This document shows, one piece after another, positions 1 through 10,835 of a stretch of 64,000 bases of DNA; positions within the stretch are counted from its first letter, which is position 1; each line of letters starts with the position of its first letter. This DNA is from Tyto alba (lineage: Eukaryota > Chordata > Aves > Strigiformes > Tytonidae): NCBI RefSeq assembly GCF_018691265.1, contig NW_024881322.1, positions 16,974,989-17,038,988 of the forward strand, read 5' to 3'. The notes beneath the pieces are model-generated. The model had not been told where the DNA came from. It saw only the letters and a list, made by a program, of their open reading frames with translations, and ran no database searches. Position numbers and translations under genes: made by a program.

Positions 1-2049
1 TATATTATCGTTATCTATTATAATATATTATATTTATCTTTATTATAATATAAAGATATATATTTCAATAACATTTTTTCCTGGAAAAGACATATTTAAG
101 CAATCATTAACCTCAACCTTTAGTTACATATCTAAGATTCATCTATATAGTACCTCGTTACAGAGTTGACATGGACCAAATGAACTAACCATGGCAACAC
201 AGACTAGACTTGTTAGTGCTCGTACACTAAGTACAAAGTAATTACATTACTACAAAGTAATGCAGAGCTCATTTCACAGCTATCTACCAGCACAATGCCT
301 ATTATAAAGAAAACTGGACAGATTCACAGTGACAAAGCTGATGTCTCAAAACTGGACAAAGCATCAGCATTTTACACTGACCTCTAAAGCCTCTCACTAC
401 CTCTGAGTAGTTGACATTACCTGTACACTGTAAGCTTAACAATTACAGGTGTCTTGGTCTTCTCATACACATACATGTCAACCATAACAGGTTTACCCGA
501 ACAAGAAGCAACATGGATTATACTAGCAGCCAATCCTTCTCTCCTTGAGATAAGGGTCAGGGAGTTTGTCCTCGTTATGGAGGTTTGGCTACTGAATGGT
601 ATCTGCTTACTTAGAGGACTTTAACTTCTTGCTTACTTTTTTCAATAACCTTTTGGAGGGACAGCTAGCTAAAATAGAATGAGTCTGTGAAACTGGTTAC
701 TGCTGGGTTGATTTGGCCCCTCTGTGAAGCTTTTGCCTCCAAGAGAAGCGTGCCAGTAGGAAGCTGCTCTCTTTCTTCTTCTCCAGATACCTGTTAGGCC
801 CCACTTTGAAGGTCTCTGTCTGTTCAGGAGCAGAAATCTCTCCCCATGGACTGTTTGTTTAGCTTTTCAGCTATGAAACTTCTCCCTCTATTCCACGTTC
901 CACTGTGTTTATGCCTGGATTTAGGGCATTTAACTCATTTTGGGAGCAGCTTCTCTTCCACTCACAAATGGACCAGAGAACTGCCTGCTCAGAGGAAGAG
1001 CAGCCTGAGATTGATTTTTAAAAGGGAAACATATTTCACCAGCAGATATTACTTGAAGTGCAGGCAGAAGGTAACAACTGTTAGCTAGGAAATGTATTCA
1101 GGATTAGAACTGAAGCAGTGTCAATATTTGATTTTGCAGTTCAATAGCGAAAAGCTCATGTCCACTTTCACTGATTCAGAAAGAGAATTTTAACTGAAGT
1201 CTCTCATCTTCCAAATGAAGATTTTAGTCATCTCATGGGTTATACAGTATTTGTAAGTATTATTTCTTCTCCCATTTCTGTTCTTTCATTCTGCAGAAAA
1301 CAAAAAAATATTCACTCAACCAGAGAGAACATGTAGTTGTTCATGCCTAATCTCCTCAGAAGAAAGAAATACAAGTCCAAATTCATGCTCTAAAATAAAA
1401 CTCAACCTTTGTCCCCAAGATACTGAGAGAATATTTTTTCTGAGGAGGTCATAGGGCAGTCGCTTTCAGCATTTTGTTTGAGGAACACTTATAGTAAACT
1501 GGTAAGAGCCCCTCAGAGGACAACTGAGAAAACAAACCTATTGCTAGTAGACTTCAGTTCACTACTCAGTTTTCTTCTCAGCTGGACAGGGTTGTAAGGC
1601 TGGGCATATTTTGAAAAGTAAAAGTAATTCTGACAGAAAAAAATGAAACGTGTTCCTAGGTGTTTTCTCTTTACACCCTGACACTGGCATGATGATTTTG
1701 AACAAGAAAACGTAGAGGCATACCAAGGATAGTGAAGAGAGAATGAGACCTTTAAAAGTTCAGATACTTTCCAAGTTCCATCATGTGTTCTTCATTCCCG
1801 TTGGAAGAAGCTACAGGAACAGCTGATGAATGGAACATTCAGTGGAAAGTAGATCAACAACAAGTAGTGGAGGAACTCAAATCTGCATCGAACACTTGAT
1901 TCTGAACCTGAAGATAGGGTACATTCAGGGAAGACTTTTTATTTGTGTAGACTGAAAAAAGAGTTTGGGAGAACAGATAATCCACCTCATAATGTGTCAC
2001 CTGATAAATTTTGGAATTAATAATACATGTCATTATAAATAATTGAAAC
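1..2049. other. AT-rich intergenic DNA, no gene seen
   Basis: The first 80 bases are nearly pure A/T. The rest is ordinary AT-rich sequence with no repeat family or conserved protein that I recognise. An 80-codon frame at 846-1088 has no low-complexity or family signature, and nothing near it suggests splicing, so I do not call it a gene. Confidence 0.6.
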
Positions 2050-4490
2050 ACAGGATGGGATTAAAAATAAACCAACTGCTATAAGTGATCTATAATTTCT
2101 GAAGTTTGTGGAAGATAATTTCTTGTCACAAGTACTCGGTGAGCCAGCTAGGAAAGATGCCCTCGTAGACTTGTTTGTGAATAGAGGACTTGTGGGAGTT
2201 GTAGTGGTAGGTGTCTGTCTTGGTCGCAGAAATCATGAGATGATTGAGTTTAGAGTTTTTTGTGTAATGAGAAAAAAAGTTTAGCAGAGTTGCTACCCTG
2301 GATTTCAAGAAAGAAAACTTAAAGCTACTCAGGGATCTAGTTAGCAGTGTCCCCTGGGAATCTGCTTTTGAGGGCTTAGGTGTTTGTGAGTGGTGGTCAG
2401 GTTTTAAGAACCACCTTTTAAAAGCACAGGAGCAGTCAATCCCCTTGTGTTGGAAGTCAAGCAATCAGGGCAGAAGACCAGTTTGGCTGAATAGGCAACT
2501 CCTCTTCGAACTCAAGAGGAATAAAGAAATTGTATGATCCCTGGAACCAGTGAGGTCAGGCTTTGCAGGAAGCTTACAGAGCTGTGGTTTCCATATGCAG
2601 GTAGAAGGCACAAAAGGCCAAAGCTCAACTAGAATTGACACTGGCCAGTGCTGCGTCAGACAAAAAGACAGGCTTTTTTTCAGTGTTAATAGCAAGAGGA
2701 GGCCCAAGGAAAACATTGGACTGATACTTGTTGAAGATCATCACCTGGCAAATAGGGATGAAGAAGTTTTGCCTCAGTCTTTAGTAATACAGACCTTGGG
2801 CTGTGTGGACATCTGAGTTGGAGGGCCACAACTGTGGGAACAGTGACTTTTCATTTATGGACACTGACACTGTAAGGCACCAGTTGTATCAGTTGAATAT
2901 TCTTAAGTTCACAGGGCCTGGTGGACCTGTCCCTGAGTGCTGAAGGACCTAGTGGATGTTACAGGACGACTCCTCTCAATCATCTACCAGAGGTCTTGGG
3001 ACCCTGGGGAGGTCCCCACTGACTGGAAGCTAGTCAGCACTATTCCAATTTACGAGAAGGGCTTGAGGGAAGCCCCATGAAGATAGAGATATATGAGTCT
3101 AACTTGAGTACCTGGAAGAATTATGGAGGACATCATGCTGGACAAGACAGTGAACATGGGCCAAGTTAAACTTCTGTGCCTGGGAAGATCATGAAACAGA
3201 TCCTCCTAGAAGCTCTGTTAAGGCAAATGGAAGACAGAGAGGTGATTCAAGACAGCCAACATGGTTTCACCAAGTGCAAATGTTTCCTGACCAACTAGTG
3301 GCCTTCTACGATGGAGTGACTACAGCACAAGGAAAGAGCTATGGACATCATCTGTCTGGACTTCTGTACTGGCTTTGACACAGTCCCCCACATCATTCTT
3401 CTCTCTAAATGGGAGAGATATAGATTTGAGAGATGGGCTATTCAGTGGATAAGGAATTGGCTGGATGGTCACATCCAGAGAGTAGAGGACAACAGCTCGA
3501 TGTCTGGATGGAAATCAATGACAAGTGATGTCCCTCGGGGGTCTTTATTGGGACCAGTACTGTTTAGTATCTTCATCAGTGATATAGACAGTGGGATTGA
3601 GTGCATCCTCAGCAAATTTGCAGATGACATCAAGCTGAATGCTGCTGTTGACACGCCTGAGGGACAGGATGCCATTCAGGGGGACCTGGACAAGCTCGAG
3701 AAGTGGGATCCTGTGAACTTCATGAAGTCCAACAAGGCCAAGTGCAAGGTCCTGAACATGGATTGGGGCAATCCCCAGTATTAATACAGGCTGGAGAATG
3801 AAGGGATTGAGAGCAGCCCCATGAAGAAGGACTTGGGGGTACTGGTGGATGAAAATCTGGACATGAGCCAGAACAGCCCAGAAAGCCAACTGGACTGCGT
3901 CTTGGGCTGTGTCAAAAGAAGTGTGGCCAGTAGGTCAAGAGAGGTGGTTCTGCTCCTCTACTCTGATTTGGTGAGACCCCAGCTGCAGTGCTGTGTCCAG
4001 TTGTGGTAACCTCAGTAGAAGAAACACATGGACCTGTTGGAGCAGGGCCAGAGCAGGGACATGAAGACAATAAGAGAGCTGGAGCACCTCTCCTATGAGT
4101 ACAGGCTGAAAGAGCTCTGCCTGGAGAAGAGAAGGCTCTGGGGAAACCTTATAGAGGCCTTCCAGTACTTAAAGGGGGCTTATAAGGAAGATGGGGACAG
4201 ACATTTTAGTAGAGCCTATTGAGTTAGGAAAAGGGATAAAGGTTTTAAACTAAAAGAAGGTAGATTCAGACCAGAAAAAAGGAAGACATTTTTTACAAAG
4301 AAGGTGGTGAAACACTAGAAGACAATGCTTAGAGAGGTGGTAGATGACCTATTCCTGGAAATATTCAAGGTCAGGTTGGATGGGGCTCTGAGCAATCTGA
4401 TCAAGTTGAAGATGTCTCTGCTCATTGAGAGGGGGTTGGAGCTAGATGACCTTTAAAGATCCCTTCAAACCAAAACCATTCTATGATTTT
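2050..4490 (+). mobile_element. CR1 LINE, 5'-truncated, ORF2 broken, 3' end intact
   Basis: This is a decayed CR1 non-LTR retrotransposon. From about 2050 it matches the end of the CR1 ORF2 endonuclease and linker region. It then runs through reverse transcriptase to the 3' UTR. An open piece at 3341-3784 carries the RT core: an LDF..GFDTVPH motif near residues 6-16, a [12 protein letters not shown] motif near residues 64-75, and the catalytic FADD at residues 93-96 (3617-3628). Further pieces at 3821-4009 (motif DLGVLVDE) and 4028-4222 (RLKELCLEKRRLWG) are the thumb and C-terminal region in shifted frames. The 3' end (4440-4488) has the CR1 signature of a 'gatccCTTCaaACC'-like stretch followed by 'ATTCTATGATTTT'. 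Several frameshifts and stops mean it cannot be active. It lies about 30 kb upstream of CNTNAP2 on the same strand. The start is approximate. Confidence 0.9.
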
Positions 4491-4502
4491 AAGAAAAGTC
4501 TT

Positions 4503-5205
4503 TTCTAATTTGATATCCTTCTATGATAAGGTCACCTTCCTAGCGGGTGTAGGGAAGGCAGTGGATGTAGATTTTCTGGATTTTGATACTGTCCCTCCCA
4601 ACACCCTTCTGGACAAGTTGTCCAGCTGTGGGATGAGCAGGTAGATGGAGAGCTGGGTGAAGAACTGACCAAAGGTCAGGGCTCAAAGGGTTTCAATGAA
4701 CGGGGCTACATCTGGCTGGCGACTGGTCACCAGCCCTGTTCCTCAGAGCTCAGTCCTAGGGCCAAATCTCTTCAATATTTGTGTCAGGGATCTGGATGCA
4801 GGAACTGAATGCACAGTTAGCAAGTTTGTGGATGATACTAAACTGAGAGGTGCTGTTGACGGTCTCGAGGGACAAGAGGCCTTGCAGAGGGGTATGGATA
4901 GATTGGAGCACTGGGTAATCATCAGTGGCATGAAACTGAACAAGAACAAATCCGTATTCTACACCTGGGTCAGAGTAACAGCAGGCATAAGCCTAAATTG
5001 GCAGAGGAGTGGCTGGAGAGCAGCCCTGCAGAAGGGGTCTGGGGGTGCTGGCTGACAGGAGGCTCAGCAGGAGTCAGGGGTTGTGCCCCGGCAGCCAAGA
5101 GGGCAAACCCCATCCTGGGGTGCATCCAACCCAGCACGGCCAGCCGGGCAGGAGAGGGGATTGTCCCACTGGATTTAGTGCTGGTGTGGGCTCACCAGCT
5201 AGCAA
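4503..5205 (+). mobile_element. Second CR1 LINE fragment lacking its 3' end
   Basis: A separate CR1 copy begins within about 15 bases of the previous element's 3' end. Shifted frames read SFYDKVTFLAG and VDFLDFDTVPPNTLLDKLSS, the RT N-terminal region. The open frame 4696-5055 contains an [17 protein letters not shown] motif and a KFVDDTKL block, so the catalytic DD pair is kept. Frame 4998-5267 continues with [10 protein letters not shown] and ILGCIQPSTASRAGEGIVPL, the ORF2 C-terminal part. Homology fades near 5205 without the CR1 3' UTR or terminal repeat. CR1 copies are normally truncated at the 5' end, so loss of the 3' end implies a later deletion or rearrangement. It is a dead copy and appears to be a different subtype from its left neighbour. 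Confidence 0.85.
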
Positions 5206-5639
5206 AATGCTGTGGGAAGGAGGTATGTTACCTTTCGATGGAGGGAAGAGCTGTGGATAGTCTTTAGATAATTTGCCCATCTGAAGAAATTTCCAAAAAG
5301 CACGTGTGAAGAGTGTGTTTTTTAAAGTCTTCTATCTTCATCCAGTTTCACTGGGTTTCCACAGGCTGGCAAAACTCCACATCTCTGACCCTAGCAAGGC
5401 TCAAAAATCAAGCCCCCACTCTGAAGCAGGACATGCTCCTGATCTGAATAGTTGCAAATCCTTTTGAGGTGAACAATACTTATTCATTTACTCATGGAAG
5501 TTTGTTTTCTCCTTGTACTCATTTTTAGAAATGCCTCAGCCATTTCCCATGGAAAAGCATACTAAAACACAAGAGCCTGAGAACAGCAGTACTCCCTCAC
5601 AGCTGAGATCCATCTGGCACAGTACTTGCTCTCCAAAGT
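5206..5639. other. Unique intergenic DNA, nothing recognised
   Basis: No coding, RNA or repeat signature was seen. It separates the CR1 remnant from the GC-rich block at 5640. Confidence 0.5.
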
Positions 5640-6333
5640 GGCCGACCATCGGTGTCTGAAGGAGAGCGTGTGAGCAGTGCAGGTCCACTTCTGCCAGGGT
5701 CCTGGGGGGGCTCCCAGGCCTCAGTGGCTGGGACCGGCCCCTCCGGGACCCCCGCCAAGGGCCCAGGGGACGTGTCTGAGCTCAGCCCAGGGCCTTCGGT
5801 CCCTGCCTGAGCGATGGTGTCGGTATGCCTGTCCCTGCCCCTGGCTCCTGGGTGGGCCTGGGACCTGCCCTGCAGAGAGCTGCTCTGCTGATGGGCCCCT
5901 CAGCCCCAGGGCAGTGCTGGGCACGCGTGGCTCTGGGCACAGCACAGCAGGGCTGCTCTACTCTGCCCTGCTCCCTGCACTCAGCATCGGGCGAGCAACG
6001 ATGAGACAGTTAGTTGCATGAAATGCCAGGGGTTTTTCAGCTCCAAAACCACATTCAAGGACACATAACACAAAGGTTACAAGGCGAAACAGGATTTTAT
6101 TTTATTTCTCTGGATCTGTTTCAGAGCCGATGCTCTCAAGCTTTAACAAAATGCGCATGTGTAGCCAGGAGCAGAACGCTGCACGAGTCAGTTTACATTA
6201 AAAAATATCCCTTGGAGTGTGGCAAAGGAAAGCCACATAGCCATGGAAAGTAGCAGCAGGAATAAAGGACAAGCTGTCCCTGTTTCCTGAAGAGTAAGGA
6301 TTTTAAAAAATGAGCTTTGGTACTGACCATACA
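5640..6333. other. GC-rich block and short link left of the tandem arrays
   Basis: Bases 5640-6010 are sharply richer in G+C than the DNA to the left and contain many CCC/GGG runs. From 6010 composition falls back to A/T-rich. Overlapping - strand AATAAA hexamers (TTTATT on + at 6097-6107) could be a polyadenylation signal for a minus-strand transcript. They could equally be chance in a T-rich stretch. Open frames here (for example 5677-6021) look like products of GC content. I do not recognise a gene. Confidence 0.4.
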
Positions 6334-9300
6334 ATGATGATGATGATGAAGAAGACAACGAAGACGACGAAAAAGACGACAAAAAAGAAGACAAAGATGA
6401 AGAAGATGACGTTGAAGATGAAAAAGAAAAAAAAGATGAAAAAGATTACAATGATGAAGTAGACGATGATAACAAAGCAGACAAAGAAGATGAAGAAAAT
6501 GACAAAAAAAGACAAGACGAAGATGAAGATGATGAAGACGATGACAAAGATGACGACAAAAAAGAAAAAGATGAAGAAGAAGAGGATGACAACAAAGAAG
6601 TAGGCGACGACGACGAAGTAGACGATGAAGACGACGAAAATGACAAAAAAAGACAAGAAGAAGATGAAGACGATGAAGATGATGACAAAGATGACGAAAA
6701 AGCTGTAAAAGTTGAAGAAGAAGAGGATGACAGCAAAGAAGTAGATGATGACAACAAAGAAGTAGACGACGACGAAGAGACGAAGAAGACGACGAAAATG
6801 ACAAAAAAAGACAAGACGAAGATGAAGACGATGAAGATGATGACAAAGATGATGAAGATGACGGAAAAGACAAAGAAGAAGAGGATGGCAACCAAGAAGT
6901 AGATGATGACAACAAAGAAGTAGGCGACGACGACGAAGTAGACGATGAAGACGACGAAAATGACAAAAAAAGACAAGACGAAGATGAAGACGATGAAGAT
7001 GATGACAAAGATGATGACAAAAATCAAAAAAGAGTAAGAAGAGGAGGACAAGAAAGAAGTAGCGACGACAAAGAAGTAGGCGACTGACGACGAAGTAGAC
7101 GATGAAGACGACGAAAATGACAAAAAAAGACAAGACGAAGATGAAGACGATGAAGATGATGACAAAGATGACGACAAAAAAGAAAAAGATGAAGAAGAAG
7201 AGGATGACAACAAAGAAGTAGGCGACGACGACGAAGTAGACGATGAAGACGACGAAGATGACAAAAAAAGACAAGACGAAGATGAAGACGATGAAGATGA
7301 TGACAAAGATAATGAAGATGACGGTAAAGACAAAGAAGAAGAGGATGACAACCAAGAAGTAGATGATGACAACAAAGAAGTAGGCGACGATGACGAAGTA
7401 GACGATGAAGATGACGAAAATGACAAAAAAAGACAAGACGAAGATGAAGATGATGAAGATGATGTCAAAGATGACGTCAAAAAAGAAAAAGAGTAAGAAG
7501 AGGATGAAAACAAAGAAGTAGGCGACGACAAAGAAGTAGGCGACGAGGACGAAGTAGATGATGAAGACGACGAAAATGACAAAAAAAGAGAAGACGAAGA
7601 TGAAGATGATGAAGACGATGACAAAGATGACGACAAAAAAGAAAAAGATGAAGAAGAGGATGACAACAAAGAAGTAGGCGACGACGACGAAGTAGACGAA
7701 GAAGACGACGAAAATGACAAAAAAAGACAAGACGAAGATGAAGACGATGAAGATGATGACAAAGATGATGACAAAAATCAAAAAAAGAGTAAGAAGAGGA
7801 GGACAAGAAAGAAGTAGGCGACGACAAAGAAGTAGGCGACGACGACGAAGTAGACGATGAAGACGACGAAAATGACAAAAAAAGATAAGACGAAGATGAA
7901 GACAATGAAGATGATGACAAAGATGATGACAAAAAAGAAAAAGAGTAAGAAGAGGAGGACAACAAAGAAGTAGGCGACGACAAAGAAGTAGGCGACGACG
8001 ACGAAGTAGACGATGAAGACGACGAAAATGACAAAAAAAGATAAGACGAAGATGAAGACGATGAAGACGATGACAAAGATGACGACAAAAAAGAAAAAGA
8101 TGAAGAAGAGGATGACAACAAAGAAGTAGGCGACAACGACGAATTAGACGATGAAGACGACGAAAATGACAAAAAAAGACAAGACGAAGATGAAGACGAT
8201 GAAGATTATGACAAAGATGACGAAGATGACAGCAAAGACGAAGAAGAGGATGACAACAAGAGTATGACAACAAAGAAGTAGGCGACGACGACGAAGTAGA
8301 CGATGAAGACGACGAAAATGACAAAAAAAGACAAGACGAAGCAGAAGACGAAGATGATGACAAAGATGACGACAAAAAAGAAAAAGATGAAGAAGAGTAT
8401 GACAACAAAAAGTACATGATGACAACAAAGAAGTAGGCGATGACGAAGTAGACGATGAAGACGACGAAAATGACAAAATAAGACAAGACGAAGGTGAAGA
8501 TAATGAAGATGATGACAAAGATGATGAAAAAGATGAAAAACATGAAGAAGAAGAGGATAATAACCAAGAAGTAGATGATGACAACAAAGAAGTAGGCGAT
8601 GACGAAGTAGACGATGAAGACGACGAAAATGACAAAATAAGACAAGACGAAGGTGAAGATAATGAAGATGATGACAAAGATGATGAAAAGATGAAAACAT
8701 GAAGAAGAAGAGGATAATAACCAAGAAGTAGATGATGACAACAAAGAAGTAGGTGACGACGACGAAGTAGACGATGAAGACGACGAAAATGACAAAAAAA
8801 GACAAGACGAAGATGAAGACGATGAAGATGATGACAAAGATGACGAAGATGACAGCAAAGACGAAGAAGAGGATGACAACCAAGAAGTAGATGATGACAA
8901 CAAAGGAGTAGGTGACGACGACGAAGTAGACGATGAAGACGACGAAAATGACAAAAAAAGACAAGACGAAGACAAAGAAGAATAAGAAGAGGATGACAAA
9001 GATGACGACAAAAAAGAAAAAGATGAAGAAGAAGAGGATGACAACAAAGAAGTAGGCGACGACGACGAAGTAGACGATGAAGACGACGAAAATGACAAAA
9101 AAAGATAAGACGAAGGTGAAGACAATGAAGATGATGACAAAGATGATGAAAAAGATGAAAAAGATGAAGAAGAGGATGACAACCAAGAAGTAGATGATGA
9201 TAACAAAGAAGTAGACGACGACGAAGAGATGAAGAAGATGACGAAAATGACAAAAAAAAGGCAGGAAGAAGATGAAGACGATGAAAATGATGACAAAGAT

Positions 9301-9468
9301 GACGAAAAAGAAGACAATGACGAAGAAGAAGAGGATGACAACCAAGACGTAGATGATGACAACAAAGAAGTAGATGACGACGACAAAGTAGACGATGAAG
9401 ACGATGAAAATGACAAAAAAAGACAAGACGAAGATGAAGACCATGAAGATGATAGAGATGACGAAAAA
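6334..9468. repeat. Large purine-rich tandem array, about 21 units of 138-163 bp
   Basis: The + strand is dominated by GAC, GAT, GAA, GAG and AAA triplets. An anchor 'AATGACAAAAAAAGACAAG' or close variant recurs at about 6501, 6642, 6800, 6962, 7119, 7260, 7422, 7578, 7716, 7874, 8030, 8168, 8320, 8472, 8631, 8791, 8950, 9094, 9249 and 9412. This gives spacings of 138-163 bp. Short units (138-144 bp) and long units (152-163 bp, with an extra internal GAAGTAG-containing segment) follow a partly regular short-long-long order. In the acidic frame a unit would read as Asp/Glu/Lys/Asn, with KEVGDDDEVDDEDDEND as the core. That frame has no Met codon, carries stops such as AGATAAGACG, and shifts wherever spacing is not a multiple of three. 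I infer a non-coding minisatellite-like array. The long - strand Ser/Phe/Leu/His-rich frames are its shadow. Confidence 0.93.
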
Positions 9469-10835
9469 GCCTTCCTCCCCCCAGCTGCGGGGCACGAGGG
9501 CCACCTTCGTGGAGCAGGAGCAGAGCACCCTGCCAAAATGGCCCAAAGGAGCCCTGGCAAGGGGCTGTGCTCAGTGCTGCAGAGGCAGGCAAAAACCCCC
9601 GGGGACAATTGCTATCCCACCCTGGGGGAAAAAAAAGCCTTCCTCCCCCCAGCTGCAGGGCATGAGGGCCACCTTCGTGGAGCAGGAGCAGAGCACCCTG
9701 CCAAAATGGCCCAAAGGATCCCTGGCAAGGGGCTGTGCTCAGTGCTGCAGAGGAAGGCAAAAACCCCCGGGGACAATTGCTATCCCACCCTGGTGGAAAA
9801 AAAGCCTTCCTCCCCCCAGCTGCGGGGCACGAGAGGCCATCTTCGTGGAGCAGGAGCAGAGCACCCTGCCAAAATGGCCCAAAGGAGCCCTGGCAAGGGG
9901 CTGCACTCAGTGCTGCAGAGGCAGGCAAAAACCCCCAGGGACAATTGCTATCCCACCCTGGGCGAAAAAAAGCCTTCCTCCCCCCAGCTGCGGGGCATGA
10001 GGGCCACCTTCGTGGAGCAGGAGCAGAGCACCCTGCCAAAATGGCCCAAAGGAGCCCTGGCAAGGGGCTGTGCTCAGTGCTGCAGAGGCAGGCAAAAACC
10101 CCCGGGGACAATTGCTATCCCACCCTGGTGGAAAAAAAGCCTTCCTCCCCCCAGCTGCGGGGCACAAGGGCCACCTTCGTGGAGCAGGAGCAGAGCACCC
10201 TGCCAAAATGGCCCAAAGGAGCCCTGGCAAGGGGCTGTGCTCAGTGCTGCAGAGGCAGGCAAAAACCCCCGGGGACAATTGCTATCCCACCCTGGGGGAA
10301 AAAAAAGCCTTCCTCCCCCCAGCTGCGGGGCACGAGAGGCCATCTTCGTGGAGCAGGAGCAGAGCACCCTGCCAAAATGGCCCAAAGGAGCCCTGGCAAG
10401 GGGCCGCACTCAGTCCTGCAGAGGCAGGCAAAAACCCCCAGGGACAATTGCTATCCCACCCTGGGGGGAAAAAAAGCCTTCCTCCCCCCAGCTGCGGGGC
10501 ACGAGAGGCCATCCTTCGTGGAGCAGGAGCAGAGCACCCTGCCAAAATGGCCCAAAGGAGCCCTGGCAAGGGGCTGTGCTCAGTGCTGCAGAGGCAGGCA
10601 AAAACCCCCGGGGACAATTGCTATCTCACCCTGGGGGAAAAAAAGCCTTCCTCCCCCCAGCTGCGGGGCACGAGGGCCACCTTCGTGGTGCACGAGCAGC
10701 AGGCAGTAACCTAGCCAGAATGGAGTGGAGGAGCCCTGGCAAGTGGTGATGCTCAATGCTGCAGAGGAAGGCAAAAAACCCCCGGGGACCAGTGCCAATC
10801 TGCCCCGGGGGAAAATTCCTTCCTGACCCCATTGC
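9469..10835. repeat. GC-rich tandem array, about eight units of 167-169 bp
   Basis: The unit begins GCCTTCCTCCCCCCAGCTGC and ends in a run of A after CACCCTGGGGG. The CAGCTG landmark recurs at 9482, 9650, 9817, 9985, 10152, 10320, 10489 and 10658, giving a period of 167-169 bp. The first seven units are nearly identical, differing mainly by single bases and by A-run and G-run length. The eighth diverges sharply after about 10689 and runs out near 10835 in a sequence containing GGGAAAATTCCTTCCTGACC. The array follows the purine-rich array with no spacer. Open frames on both strands are present because no unit contains frame-blocking stops, and unit length varies, so a conserved product is unlikely. 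The + strand frame 9229-10749 spans the junction of the two arrays. Confidence 0.93.

Noticed and set aside
6303..9608. 1101-codon minus-strand open frame rich in Ser, Phe, Leu, Val and Ile, and similar long frames nearby
   Set aside because: It is the complement of the GA-rich tandem array. Codons such as TTC, GTC, ATC and TTT contain no stops, all three minus frames are open for long distances, and the frame changes character at each non-triplet unit junction.
9229..10749. 506-codon plus-strand frame with an acidic start and a repetitive second half
   Set aside because: It merely spans the junction of two tandem arrays. Unit lengths of 167-169 bp shift the reading frame between copies, so no unit peptide is conserved.
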